In this document: one piece after another, positions 48,147 to 57,150 of the stretch
Numbering within the stretch: position 1 is the stretch's first letter
Layout of the letters: each line of letters opens with the position of its first letter
Assembly: GCF_002592045.1 (NCBI RefSeq)
Contig: NZ_MEJG01000001.1
Span: 248,001-312,000, forward strand
DNA: 64,000 nucleotides
DNA from: Parasaccharibacter apium
GTDB taxonomy: Bacteria > Pseudomonadota > Alphaproteobacteria > Acetobacterales > Acetobacteraceae
Reading direction: 5' to 3'
The notes under the pieces: model-generated
The model's database searches: none
Told to the model about the DNA's origin: nothing
The model's input: the letters and a program-made list of their open reading frames with translations, nothing else
Program-made: the position numbers and the translations under genes

Positions 48147-48983
48147 TTAAAGCGTTGCGCTTACCCGATTATGAAAATAATGGTCGATCGCCTGCTTCAT
48201 CGCTTGGGCTACTTGCGTCCTATGGGCTGCGCGGCGCAATGCTTGCTCATCTAAATGGTTGGACATAAAGCCCATCTCCACCAACACTGAGGGAATATCG
48301 CCCGATTTCAACACCCGAAAGGCCGCATGACGCGAGGGGTGATGCAGCAATTGCACTCGATTCTGAAATGCCTGAATCACGCTCGCAGCCATATGGGCCG
48401 AGCCACGTCGTGTTTCCTCATGAATCAGGCTATTCAAAATCGCTTCAACTTCAGCTGGCACACCTCCTATCCCTGCATGGCCTGCAAAACGGTCCGCACT
48501 ATTTTCCGTCTCAGCTAATGCGGCTGTTTGTTTGTCCGAGGCATTACCAGATAATGTATAAACACTCGCCCCGCGTACCTGTGGTTGATGCAATGCATCG
48601 GCATGCATAGAGATAAAAAGGTCTGCCTTGTGTTTGTGAGCCAATTCCACACGCCCTGCTAAGGGGATAAACCGGTCATCATTGCGGCTAAGAACAACCT
48701 GATATTGCCCTGATGCCATGAGCATACGCTGTAACTCTGTCGCGGCGGCCACAGCGATATGCTTCTCATACGTCCCAGAGACGCCAATCGCCCCGGGATC
48801 TTTGCCGCCATGCCCAGGGTCCAACATGATAACCGGCTTAGGCGGTGGCGCATGGCGTAAAATAGCCGGAGCATGACTATTATGCCGCCTCGCAGCTGCT
48901 AGCCCAGGGTGGGGCCCAAATGTTGTTGCCATACCACCGGCTATGGTCCCCCTCACAAAACCACGACGCGTTAAGCCTGCCAT
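48147..48983 (-). CDS. amiC: N-acetylmuramoyl-L-alanine amidase
   Basis: Zinc amidase cutting the bond between peptide and glycan in peptidoglycan. 278 residues. The N-terminus has a twin-arginine signal (LTRRGFVRGTIAGGMATTFG), so export should be Tat-dependent. The Amidase_3 domain spans about 50-270: IMLDPGHGGKDPGAIG (His ligand), the EKHIAVAAATELQRML Glu, LFISMHADAL (His), and VEMGFMSNHLDEQAL with the catalytic Glu. The short AMIN-less form fits a septal amidase. It ends 59 bases before the leuA leader peptide. Confidence 0.88.
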   Translation of the reverse strand: MAGLTRRGFVRGTIAGGMATTFGPHPGLAAARRHNSHAPAILRHAPPPKPVIMLDPGHGGKDPGAIGVSGTYEKHIAVAAATELQRMLMASGQYQVVLSRNDDRFIPLAGRVELAHKHKADLFISMHADALHQPQVRGASVYTLSGNASDKQTAALAETENSADRFAGHAGIGGVPAEVEAILNSLIHEETRRGSAHMAASVIQAFQNRVQLLHHPSRHAAFRVLKSGDIPSVLVEMGFMSNHLDEQALRRAAHRTQVAQAMKQAIDHYFHNRVSATL

Positions 48984-49641
48984 AGCCTCTACACTCTCTC
49001 CAACAGAGTTCTGCCCCTCATATCGTATTTCACCTTATTATACTGCATTGTAAATATTCACATAGTGATCCGTCGCTTCCTTCCGTCATTGCCGCGATAA
49101 ATTGACTATAATTTAGATAAAATAGTCTCCTTTTCAGACATGAATATACTCTTAAAAAAGGCAGAAAATGGCTGTATTCTGCCTTACCATAGGGGGACGA
49201 ACTCCCCTCTTGCCAGCCACGCTAATTTACGTCATTCTATAGTTAGCAAAAGCCGGTAACATGGTACGTCCTGATTTAACTCATAAAAGGCCGTGCCAAG
49301 CGCGGCTCACGCATGTAGTACGCTTTATGCCGTTCGGTGTCGAAAGCCTGGGGCCATTAACCTTCAGTACGCTCACACCCTGGCAGGAGGTCTGCATCTA
49401 CAACTAACGCGATCGGCCCAGTGGCATAACCATCTCACAGGCGGGTTGCATGATAATCCCGGTGGCAGTGTCTGCTACCAGCATGTTTACCAGAGGCTGC
49501 AATGCTGTTCTGTGTTATTCCTTATGGCGTACCGCGTGATACGAAGCCCGCTCGCCAGAAAATGGACAGGATGCCCTCTATTGATCAAGACAATCGGCGC
49601 CAGGAAGGCTATACGCCGCGCGCCACGGAGTCCCGTCCTTC
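48984..49641 (+). other. 658-bp amiC-rne intergenic region (rne leader)
   Basis: No convincing protein gene: an open frame at 49293-49649 (118 codons) shows no recognisable protein character and runs 8 bases into rne. The region likely carries the amiC promoter (48984 to about 49100) and a long rne 5' leader. Long, structured rne leaders that RNase E cleaves to control its own synthesis are known in enterobacteria; whether that holds here is inference. Structures seen: a terminator-like hairpin on the minus strand (49158-49185), AGGGG..CCCCT at 49191-49208, and a tight stem GGTGGCAG/CTGCTACC at 49461-49479. No T-box or riboswitch core was recognised. Confidence 0.5.
49150..49185 (-). terminator. 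Orphan intrinsic terminator on minus strand
   Basis: On the minus strand AAGGCAGAA (49185-49177) pairs with TTCTGCCTT (49166-49158) around a ten-base loop, followed directly by TTTT (49157-49154). That is a standard intrinsic terminator, but no minus-strand gene lies upstream before rne. It could end an unannotated small RNA or block antisense transcription into amiC. Confidence 0.6.
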
Positions 49642-52416
49642 ATGACTAAACAAATGCTCATAGACGCCACACACGCTGAAGAAACCCGCGTGGTGGTCAT
49701 GAACGGCAAGCGTATTGAAGATTATGATGTTGAAACATCAGCGCGCCGTCAGCTCAAAGGCAATATTTATCTCGCTAAAGTTATTCGTGTAGAGCCAAGT
49801 TTACAGGCCGCCTTTGTGGATTATGGCGGCAATCGCCACGGCTTCCTCGCTTTTAGTGAAATCCATCCCGACTATTTCCAAATCCCTGTCGCTGATCGCG
49901 AGAAACTCCTCGCCCTTCAAGAGGAGGAATATGCCGCTGAACAACGCGAGCAAGATGATCCCCTCGAAGAGGACGACCGTACGGAAGACACCCTCTCTGA
50001 TGATAACAGCGATGGTGATAATGACAGTGATGGTGAAGATGTAAGCCCAGAAATTGTCAGCGGCGAGCATGATACTGGTGATGAGCATAGCGCCAGCCGC
50101 CGCATGGCGCGTTTTCTACGCAATTATCGCATCCAAGAAGTCATCCGCCGCCGGCAAGTGATCCTTGTCCAGGTTGTAAAGGAGGAACGTGGTAATAAAG
50201 GAGCTGCTTTAACGACCTATCTCTCCCTTGCGGGACGTTATGGTGTGCTCATGCCCAATACCCTCCGCGGGGGCGGTGTGTCGCGTAAAATCACCTCCGA
50301 GACAGACCGGCGGCGTTTACGCAGCATTGTAAACATGCTGGACCTCCCCCCCACAATGGCGATGATTATCCGCACCGCCGGGGCGGGCCGCCCGGAGACG
50401 GAGATTACGCGGGATTGTGAATATCTCCTCCAACTCTGGGAGGATATTCGCACTCATGCGCTTACCTCTATCGCCCCTGCTTTAATTTATGAGGAAGCAA
50501 GCCTCATTAAACGGGCTATTCGTGACCTCTTTACCCGCGATATTGAGACCGTGTTGGTTGATGGAGAAGAGGCGTGGAAAAATACGCGGGAATTTACACG
50601 CCTGCTGATGCCCCATAACGTCAATCGCATCCGCCTTTGGCAAAATAGAGGGCAAAATCTCTTCGCCCATTATCAGGTAGAAAGCCACCTTGATGCGATG
50701 TTCTCCCCCACTGTGCGGTTGGAATCTGGGGGCTATCTCGTCATCAATCAGACCGAAGCCCTTGTCGCTATTGACGTCAACTCCGGCAAATCCACCTCCC
50801 AGCGCAATATTGAGGAAACCGCCCTCCGCACAAATCTAGAAGCCGCTGAGGAAGTCGCTCGCCAACTCCGCCTGCGTGACCTTGCCGGGCTGATTGTCAT
50901 CGACTTCATCGATATGGAAAGCCGCCGCCATAATAACCAGGTGGAAAAACGCCTCAAAGATGCCTTACGGTTGGATAGAGCGCGGATTCAGATAGGCCGT
51001 ATCTCTCATTTCGGCCTTTTGGAGATGTCGCGCCAACGCCTGCGCCCCTCCATTGCTGAGAGTATGCTCAGCCCCTGCCCGCATTGCCAAGGCACTGGCT
51101 CCATCCGCGGGGTGGAGAGCATGGCCTTACAAGTACTACGCAGTGTAGAAGATGAGGCCAGCCGCCGTCGTGCTTCGGAAATTGTCGTGCATGTTAGCCC
51201 TAATATCGTCCTTTACATGCTTAATAGCAAAAGGGCGGCTATTAGCGGGATGGAACAACATCACGACATGACCATCCGTTTTGAAAATGACAATACCCTC
51301 CCAGAAGGGGAGCTCCGCATTGAGCGTGTTGCCCCCCGTCACAAGACGGCACGTGAAGATAATCCTATCACTACCATCCGCACGATTAACATTGCTGATG
51401 AAGCTCCCCCTGCGCCTACATCCACCACAGATGAAGCACATCATGAGATGGAAGAGAGCAATAACGATAAAACCTCTCGTCGTCGCCGGCGTCGGCGCGG
51501 TGGACGTCGCCGCGATGATGAAACCCAAGATACTCTAAACCCAACAAACGAAGATACAGACATGCCTCCCTCAATGGAAAGCAATGAAGAGAATGACCGC
51601 GCCCTCATGCCCGGCCGGCGTCGGACACGGACACGGCGCGTTACATCCTCCTCCGCCACCGCTCCTCAACACGAAGCACAAGAACGGTCTCACCGCCGCG
51701 AGCTTTCTTCCCGCCGTCGCCCCCCGCGCCAGCAGGAAGAACTTATCTCCACTGAAGAGCTCGCCGCTTATCAAGGGCCAACACCTGCAAATCCTTTCCA
51801 AAATGCCGGCATTGATATTTTCGATATGATGGAACAACAGGAGGCCCGGCACGCATCCCCAACTCTTCATCAAGACGAGCAGCAAGAACACGCTGTAGCG
51901 GAGGAGGCCCCTTCCTCCACACGCCGTCGCCGCCGCCCAGCGCGTAGGCATGAACGCCTCGAAGAAGAGAATGAAGCCACACCGCGCCGTCCACACACGC
52001 CGCGCCAACCTCCAACACGCAGCCGCATCGTCACAGATCAAGAAACAGAAGACGACGCGACCCACATGGTGAAAATCTCCACACGCTCTGCCTCTACAGG
52101 TGCAGATAGTGAGACCACCACGCGCTCTTCCACGCGTCGTGCACGGCCGCGCCGCCGGCCTACTACAGCCCGCACCACGACAATGGATGAAGCTATAGAA
52201 GAGACCGCTACATCCGCAGATGAAGCTGTAGAAAAAGCCTCCCCTGCACGCAAACGTCGCCCTGCGCGACGGAAAAAAGCCGAGGACACGCCTGCTGCCC
52301 CCACGCAAGAAGCCACAGCAGACACCACCCCTGCGGAGAATATCGCTGCCCCACAGCCCGTCAATATTGACGAAGCCAAACCCCAAAAACGGCGAGTGGG
52401 TTGGTGGCGGCGTTAA
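49642..52416 (+). CDS. rne: Ribonuclease E
   Basis: Essential endonuclease for mRNA decay and rRNA/tRNA maturation, and scaffold of the degradosome. 924 residues. Start MTKQMLIDATHAEETRVVV is typical. S1 RNA-binding domain (about 35-170) is interrupted by an acidic insert of about 65 residues (DDPLEEDDRTEDTLSDDNSD...), as in other alphaproteobacteria. The catalytic DNase I-like domain carries AIDVNSGKST (about 377) and LIVIDFIDM (about 420). The zinc link CPHCQGTG is at about 479. The last 350 residues are low-complexity, Arg/Pro-rich with RRRRRRGGRRR and repeated TRRRRRPARR motifs, the expected unstructured RNA/protein-binding tail. Confidence 0.95.
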   Translation: MTKQMLIDATHAEETRVVVMNGKRIEDYDVETSARRQLKGNIYLAKVIRVEPSLQAAFVDYGGNRHGFLAFSEIHPDYFQIPVADREKLLALQEEEYAAEQREQDDPLEEDDRTEDTLSDDNSDGDNDSDGEDVSPEIVSGEHDTGDEHSASRRMARFLRNYRIQEVIRRRQVILVQVVKEERGNKGAALTTYLSLAGRYGVLMPNTLRGGGVSRKITSETDRRRLRSIVNMLDLPPTMAMIIRTAGAGRPETEITRDCEYLLQLWEDIRTHALTSIAPALIYEEASLIKRAIRDLFTRDIETVLVDGEEAWKNTREFTRLLMPHNVNRIRLWQNRGQNLFAHYQVESHLDAMFSPTVRLESGGYLVINQTEALVAIDVNSGKSTSQRNIEETALRTNLEAAEEVARQLRLRDLAGLIVIDFIDMESRRHNNQVEKRLKDALRLDRARIQIGRISHFGLLEMSRQRLRPSIAESMLSPCPHCQGTGSIRGVESMALQVLRSVEDEASRRRASEIVVHVSPNIVLYMLNSKRAAISGMEQHHDMTIRFENDNTLPEGELRIERVAPRHKTAREDNPITTIRTINIADEAPPAPTSTTDEAHHEMEESNNDKTSRRRRRRRGGRRRDDETQDTLNPTNEDTDMPPSMESNEENDRALMPGRRRTRTRRVTSSSATAPQHEAQERSHRRELSSRRRPPRQQEELISTEELAAYQGPTPANPFQNAGIDIFDMMEQQEARHASPTLHQDEQQEHAVAEEAPSSTRRRRRPARRHERLEEENEATPRRPHTPRQPPTRSRIVTDQETEDDATHMVKISTRSASTGADSETTTRSSTRRARPRRRPTTARTTTMDEAIEETATSADEAVEKASPARKRRPARRKKAEDTPAAPTQEATADTTPAENIAAPQPVNIDEAKPQKRRVGWWRR

Positions 52417-52428
52417 GTCTTACCCCAT

Positions 52429-52453
52429 CATAAAGGCCTATTTAGGTTTTATG
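52429..52453 (+). terminator. Likely terminator after rne
   Basis: CATAAAG..CCT (52429-52439) pairs with AGGTTTTATG (52444-52453), with one bulged base and an ATTT loop, 13 bases after the rne stop. The stem is AT-rich with T at the 3' side, so moderate strength. Confidence 0.45.
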
Positions 52454-52498
52454 CAGGATGGCTGGGTTTCGGTCCGGCCATTCTGCGTATCTCCTTCC

Positions 52499-52852
52499 TT
52501 ACCGACAAACGCTATTCGTACCGTTCTGCGCAATGAACGTCCCTGTTAATGGCTGAAAACAAGCATTACGCGTACAGCTATTGCCCGTCATCAAACCACC
52601 ATTATAAATCGCTTCACCAGTGCTGGCTTGTTCGTGCAAAGCCGTACCGCAGAGGGGTGTATCCGCTGGGGCAGAAGGAAGATTCAGTTTTACACGTTCG
52701 GAAGACTCAACCTCTGACTGCCCAGTAGGAGCCCCGACGAAACTCTGAATCTTAGGATGTTGAGCCGCGGCGACCTCGCGTGCGGTAGGATGGCTCGTAC
52801 AGCCTGCCAAAAACATAATTCCCATACCCAACATAATTCTATAACGATACAT
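52499..52852 (-). CDS. Small lipoprotein, function unknown
   Basis: 117 residues from the ATG at 52852, which follows AAGGAG by eight bases. Lipoprotein signal with lipobox LAGC, after which the mature protein is small, Ser/Thr/Gln-rich, with four Cys residues (CGTAL, NSCTRNACFQ, SVCR at the last residues) that could form two disulfides. No known domain. It lies 24 bp after the xseA start region on the same strand, downstream of xseA, and converges on rne. Confidence 0.7.
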   Translation of the reverse strand: MYRYRIMLGMGIMFLAGCTSHPTAREVAAAQHPKIQSFVGAPTGQSEVESSERVKLNLPSAPADTPLCGTALHEQASTGEAIYNGGLMTGNSCTRNACFQPLTGTFIAQNGTNSVCR

Positions 52853-52876
52853 CACCCCCACTCCTTCTCATCCGTG

Positions 52877-54409
52877 TTATAAAGCAAGCTCACCTTGCGA
52901 TTTATCTGCCTCTGGCGGTGTAGCGGCTGTCTCATGCACTACACGGCCCTTACGATGCCGTTTTTTCCCTCCCTCATTAGGCTCTAGCTTAGCTTGTCTT
53001 GCACCGTCTGCAAACGCAAGCTGCACTGCACCCCCTTGAGGTAAAGCCGCCGCGTGCGTCACTGGTCGTCCCTTTGCATCCTGCACCAGCACATAACCAC
53101 GCTCCAACACCGCACGGGGAGAGACAGCCTCTAAATGCCGTGCCACCCCGGCAAGACGCTCTTGCTGCAACGCCAATGGCCCTTGAATCGCCCCAATTTG
53201 CAACGGCATCCGCATAAGACGCATCTGGCAGCCCTGCCAAAAACGCTCCCACCCTGCCTGCAACCGCCCCGCCTGCCCCTCCAGCAAACGATGACGCTGA
53301 CCAAGAACCGTCTCCATTGCCGGGAGGTGAAATGTCGCCCCCCCCAAGCGTGCACGCGCACGCATCACAAAGCCCGGTAAGGCAAGCTCCAACCTTTGAG
53401 CGCGGTCATCCAAACGCATACGTGCCGTATCAAGCAGGCTAGGCAAGTCCGGCATACGCGCGGCCATTGCTTGCAACTGCAAGCTCTGCTTTTGCAAAAT
53501 ACCCACTAACCCGCTCGAAAGGCGCGCTGCCCGATGGGCAAGGTCTGCCACAAGCTCCGAGCGCACAGGCACGGCCATCTCCGCCGCGGCAGTCGGTGTC
53601 GGGGCCCGGCGGGCGGCTGCATAATCTACGAGGGTTGTATCGGTCTCATGCCCCACGGCGGAAATAACCGGCAAGGGGCACGCCGCCACGGCCCGTACCA
53701 CAGCTTCATCGTTAAAGGCCATGAGGTCCTCTAACGAACCACCCCCACGCGCTACAATTAACACATCTGGCGGGTGGGGAAGCTGCCCCATTGCCTTAAC
53801 AGCATGAGCAATTTGCTGTGCCGCTCCCTCCCCCTGCACGGCAACGGGCCAGAGCAAAATCTCACGGGGGAAACGGCGGGCAATAGTGGTGCAAATATCA
53901 TGCAAAACCGCACCAGAGCGTGAGGTAATCACCCCAACACGATGCGGCAGGGAGGGGATAGGCTTCTTCCGCTCCGGCGCAAAAAGCCCTTCATCTCGCA
54001 GGCGCACCCTTAGGGCCTCTATTCGCGCGAGCATGGCCCCTTCCCCAGCAAACTCCATCCGCTCAATAATCAGTTGATAGCTCGACCGCTCCCCATAAGA
54101 GGAGATGCGCCCAGTGGCGATAACCTCTGTCCCATTTTCTGGCACCATACCAAGGCGGGAGGCATTGCCCCGCCAAATCACCCCAGCAATCTTCCCCCCC
54201 TCATCTTTGAGGGAAAGATAAATATGCCCAGAGGCATAACGCTTCATCTCCGTGATTTCCCCACGGACGCGCACACGGCCAAAGCTTCCCTCCAGCACGC
54301 GCTTAATGGCGGAAGAAATCGCCCCAACAGAATATTCGGGGATGTTACTCCCCGCCGAAGTAGCATTTTGCGGCTCTTGGGCAGAAAAAAGAAGGTCTCG
54401 TTCCATCAT
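52877..54409 (-). CDS. xseA: Exodeoxyribonuclease VII large subunit
   Basis: Processive single-strand DNA exonuclease subunit working with XseB. 510 residues, about 50 longer than in Escherichia coli. N-terminal OB-fold (EYSVGAISSAIKRVLEGSFGRVRVRGEITE), the catalytic domain (VGVITSRSGAVLHDICTTIARRFP; PVAVQGEGAA; VLIVARGGGSLEDLMAFNDEAVVRAVAACPLPVISAVGHETDTTLVDYAAARRAPTPTAAAE spread over about 90 residues), then long coiled coils. The end is basic and low-complexity (GGKKRHRKGR). It diverges from purD, a common alphaproteobacterial arrangement. Confidence 0.92.
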   Translation of the reverse strand: MMERDLLFSAQEPQNATSAGSNIPEYSVGAISSAIKRVLEGSFGRVRVRGEITEMKRYASGHIYLSLKDEGGKIAGVIWRGNASRLGMVPENGTEVIATGRISSYGERSSYQLIIERMEFAGEGAMLARIEALRVRLRDEGLFAPERKKPIPSLPHRVGVITSRSGAVLHDICTTIARRFPREILLWPVAVQGEGAAQQIAHAVKAMGQLPHPPDVLIVARGGGSLEDLMAFNDEAVVRAVAACPLPVISAVGHETDTTLVDYAAARRAPTPTAAAEMAVPVRSELVADLAHRAARLSSGLVGILQKQSLQLQAMAARMPDLPSLLDTARMRLDDRAQRLELALPGFVMRARARLGGATFHLPAMETVLGQRHRLLEGQAGRLQAGWERFWQGCQMRLMRMPLQIGAIQGPLALQQERLAGVARHLEAVSPRAVLERGYVLVQDAKGRPVTHAAALPQGGAVQLAFADGARQAKLEPNEGGKKRHRKGRVVHETAATPPEADKSQGELAL

Positions 54410-54484
54410 CCTGCTATTCTATGCTAAATGAAGGGCAACGTAAAAGCGGCTATCAACACCGCAGGCTCATATAAAGGAAACAGG

Positions 54485-55723
54485 ATGCGCGTACTTCTTG
54501 TTGGTTCTGGCGGGCGGGAACATGCCCTCGCTACCGCCATTGCCCGGTCCCCTCAGCTCAAAGCCCTCTTTGCCGCCCCCGGTAATCCCGGCATAGCAGA
54601 ATGCGCCCGTTGTGTCCCTATTGCAGCTGATGATATTGCAGGCCTTGTAGAGTTCGCCAAAAAAGAAGCGATCGACCTTGTCGTCCCCGGGCCGGAAGTC
54701 TCCCTCGTGGCGGGGTTAGCCGATGCATGTAAAGAGGCTGGCATTGGCTGCGCTGGTCCTTCCAAAGCGGCAGCGGCCTTAGAAGGCAGCAAGGCCTTTA
54801 CAAAAGAAGTGGCCGATGCTGCGGGCATCCCCACCGCACGCTGGCAGCGTTTTGATACTAATAGCAGCATAGACGCCGCCAAAGCCTATGTGCGTGAGCA
54901 AGGTGCGCCGATTGTCATCAAGGCCGATGGCCTCGCTGCGGGCAAAGGCGTTGTTGTGGCACAAAGCGTTGATGAAGCCCTCGCCGCTATTGATCATCTC
55001 GGCCTCCCCCTCGTCATTGAGGAATGTCTTACAGGGCGGGAAGTATCCCTCTTTGCCTTTTGTGCAGATGATAAAGCCAGCCTGATTGGTGCCGCACGGG
55101 ACCATAAGCGCGTTGGCGATGGCGATACTGGCCCTAACACAGGCGGGATGGGAGCCATCTGCCCCCCACCGGATTTTGACCGCGCCGCACAAGAGGCCGC
55201 ATTAGACCTCACGGTCCGTCCCATGTTGGCTGAGATGCTCCGCCGGGGCACGCCCTTCCGTGGTGTCATCTTCGCAGGCTTGATGCTGACAGAAGAAGGG
55301 CCAAAGCTCATAGAATATAATGTCCGCTTTGGTGACCCAGAGGCCCAAGCCCTGCTCATCCGCTTAGAGAGCGACCTCCTCCCCGCCCTCAAAGCCCTCG
55401 CAGAGGGCACCCTCTCTGAGGAGAGCATCCGCTTTACAGACCAGCCCTCTCTCTCCCTCGTGCTCGCGGCTAAAGGCTATCCTGATGCTCCGGTAAAAGG
55501 GGGTGTCATTTCTGGCTTAGACCGCACCGCACAACTCCCCGGCGTCTCCGTATTCCACGCAGGGACAAAGCTAGAGGGCGATAAATTGGTGGCGAATGGA
55601 GGGCGTGTGCTGACCATCTGCGCCACAGCCCCCACGGCAGCCAAGGCGCGCTCTCGCGCTTATGAGGCCGCAGCGACCATTCAATGGACTGATAAAATGC
55701 TCCGCAGCGATATTGGGCTCTAA
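54485..55723 (+). CDS. purD: Phosphoribosylamine--glycine ligase
   Basis: Purine biosynthesis, step two: PRA, glycine and ATP give GAR. 412 residues from the ATG at 54485, after AAAGGAA; an upstream start at 54428 adds 19 unconserved residues. The ATP-grasp fold shows VLLVGSGGREHALA at the N-terminus, PIVIKADGLAAGKGVVVAQ, GPNTGGMGAI and LIEYNVRFGDPEAQ. No terminator with a strong T-run follows; a G+C-rich hairpin candidate (55740-55766) lies between it and the convergent HAD gene. Confidence 0.95.
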   Translation: MRVLLVGSGGREHALATAIARSPQLKALFAAPGNPGIAECARCVPIAADDIAGLVEFAKKEAIDLVVPGPEVSLVAGLADACKEAGIGCAGPSKAAAALEGSKAFTKEVADAAGIPTARWQRFDTNSSIDAAKAYVREQGAPIVIKADGLAAGKGVVVAQSVDEALAAIDHLGLPLVIEECLTGREVSLFAFCADDKASLIGAARDHKRVGDGDTGPNTGGMGAICPPPDFDRAAQEAALDLTVRPMLAEMLRRGTPFRGVIFAGLMLTEEGPKLIEYNVRFGDPEAQALLIRLESDLLPALKALAEGTLSEESIRFTDQPSLSLVLAAKGYPDAPVKGGVISGLDRTAQLPGVSVFHAGTKLEGDKLVANGGRVLTICATAPTAAKARSRAYEAAATIQWTDKMLRSDIGL

Positions 55724-55774
55724 AGCAGCATCATAGGTGATACCCCCACCCCCTTCCGGCGGGCGGGGGCCTCC

Positions 55775-56449
55775 TTAGCTCTCCGTCTTTGCTAACAGGG
55801 TCGGAAGCTCCCACAAACTATCAATATGATATGTAGGCTTTAACGCCTTACAGACCTCTGCCACACCATGGCCGTAGCTGGCCCAGCAAACATCCATACC
55901 GAGTGTTTGGGCAAAGCCGATATCGGCCGTTGTATCCCCCACCATGAGGAACCCCGCTGCGGGGACGGAAGGAAATAGCGGGGCAAGACGATGCTGAAAC
56001 ACCTCTTGCTCTGGCTTACGCGGTAGCCCTTCTTCTGCACCGAGGGTGACCTCAAAAAACCCATCAAGCTGGAACCGTGCCAAACTATGACGCAAGGTTG
56101 GCCCATGCTTGTTACTAAGGGCCACCAGCCGATAGCCACGCTGCTTTAAAATAGGCAAGACCTCATGCACCCCATCATACAGGAAGGTCTCCTCCGCATC
56201 CGCTTGGGCATAACGCTTCCGATAGGCTGCGACATAACGCTCGGCTTCTTCGGGGGAGCTATCATTGACTAACCCCTTATAAAACCCTTGGAGCGCATCG
56301 CCCTTACCTAACCGCTCTGCCAGCTCCGCAGCGGAGGGCGGGGTACGGCCAATGTCCTCAAAAGCTTCGCGCAAGCTCCTAATAATAGCCGGGCGTGTTT
56401 CAGCCAATGTGCCATCATAATCAAGTAAAAGAACAGGATAACGTAACAT
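55775..56449 (-). CDS. HAD-family phosphatase (phosphoglycolate phosphatase-like)
   Basis: 224 residues. The HAD nucleophile motif is LLLDYDGTLAETRPAI (Asp10, Asp12), motif II LVALSNKHG, the Lys in LPRKPEQEVF, and motif IV MVGDTTADIGFAQ. A cap domain of type C1 is inserted between motif I and II. Gph-type activity (2-phosphoglycolate hydrolysis) is plausible but the substrate is not fixed. It starts 12 bases after the SCO-like gene stop and is probably co-transcribed with polA. Confidence 0.82.
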   Translation of the reverse strand: MLRYPVLLLDYDGTLAETRPAIIRSLREAFEDIGRTPPSAAELAERLGKGDALQGFYKGLVNDSSPEEAERYVAAYRKRYAQADAEETFLYDGVHEVLPILKQRGYRLVALSNKHGPTLRHSLARFQLDGFFEVTLGAEEGLPRKPEQEVFQHRLAPLFPSVPAAGFLMVGDTTADIGFAQTLGMDVCWASYGHGVAEVCKALKPTYHIDSLWELPTLLAKTES

Positions 56450-56461
56450 AGCGGCGGTCCT

Positions 56462-57124
56462 TTATTGGCTCTTTTGCTGAGGGTGAGCCATGAGGTGCTC
56501 TAACCCAGCCGTCAACGCCGTTGAATCATGCGTAACAGGGAGCATCCCAGCATAATGGCCCTCTGGGTCCATGACCACAAAGGACGGCGCAGGCTTATAA
56601 TATCCAGTCCCCCGCTCCTGCTCATAAGGGGCATGGAACAAGCGCGTCATCGCTTGGGTCATGTTCTGGGTCGCAAAAACGGGAAAGATATGTGGGGCCA
56701 CCCCCATGACATAATCCTTCAACCCATCAGAATCCTCCGCCTTTGCATCTAAGGATACAACAAGGGGGAGGACCTTCCGGCCCTGTGCCTTCATGCTCAT
56801 AAGGGTGGCATCCAAAGCCTTTAAAGGCGGCTGGCATTGGGCAGCAGGGCAACGCGGGTCCACAAACCACACCACCATCCACGCCCCGCGGAAGTCCCCT
56901 TCCGTCACCATTCCCCCCCCAAGGGAAAAGACACGGAAAGAGCCACCAACCTCATTGCCCTGTTTATGGAGCCGCGCCCCTTCATCATGACCAGTGGAGA
57001 GATAATACCCCCCCAAACCTAACAACCCCGCGACCAGCAGCAAACCCGCTATAATCGCCCCAATCTTCCAACCTAGATGTTTTTTAGGCTCCACCCCGCC
57101 CGTACCGTCACTCTGCACGTCCAT
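56462..57124 (-). CDS. SCO1/SenC-like thioredoxin-fold membrane protein
   Basis: 220 residues from the ATG at 57124 (57127 is also ATG; AAGGAG fits 57124 better). One TM (about 18-40, IGAIIAGLLLVAGLLGLGGYYL) anchors a periplasmic thioredoxin-fold domain. SCO proteins bring copper to cytochrome oxidase with a CX3C pair and a His before the VMDPEG strand. Here the pair is RCPAAQC, a CX4C, and no His precedes SFVVMDPEG (Lys-Pro-Ala-Pro instead), so the copper role is uncertain. It may be a degenerate SCO or another redox protein. Sits between polA and the HAD gene, with short gaps. Confidence 0.7.
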   Translation of the reverse strand: MDVQSDGTGGVEPKKHLGWKIGAIIAGLLLVAGLLGLGGYYLSTGHDEGARLHKQGNEVGGSFRVFSLGGGMVTEGDFRGAWMVVWFVDPRCPAAQCQPPLKALDATLMSMKAQGRKVLPLVVSLDAKAEDSDGLKDYVMGVAPHIFPVFATQNMTQAMTRLFHAPYEQERGTGYYKPAPSFVVMDPEGHYAGMLPVTHDSTALTAGLEHLMAHPQQKSQ

Positions 57125-57150
57125 CATGCTCCTTACTATACCCTCAAACC

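Noticed and set aside
49190-49640. RNase P RNA, tmRNA, 6S or SRP RNA in the amiC-rne gap
   Set aside because: Neither strand shows the conserved cores I looked for (for example GAGGAAAGTCCGGRC for RNase P, or a tRNA-like 3' end for tmRNA).
49293-49649. 118-codon open frame in the rne leader
   Set aside because: No recognisable protein character, Cys- and Arg-rich composition like random translation, and it runs into rne. More likely non-coding leader.
51571-52386. 271-codon open frame on the minus strand inside rne
   Set aside because: It is the reverse shadow of the Arg/Pro-rich tail of RNase E; Cys/Gly-rich with no family.
55740-55766. G+C-rich hairpin after purD
   Set aside because: CCCCC..GGGGG can pair, but no T-run follows on either strand; not called as terminator.
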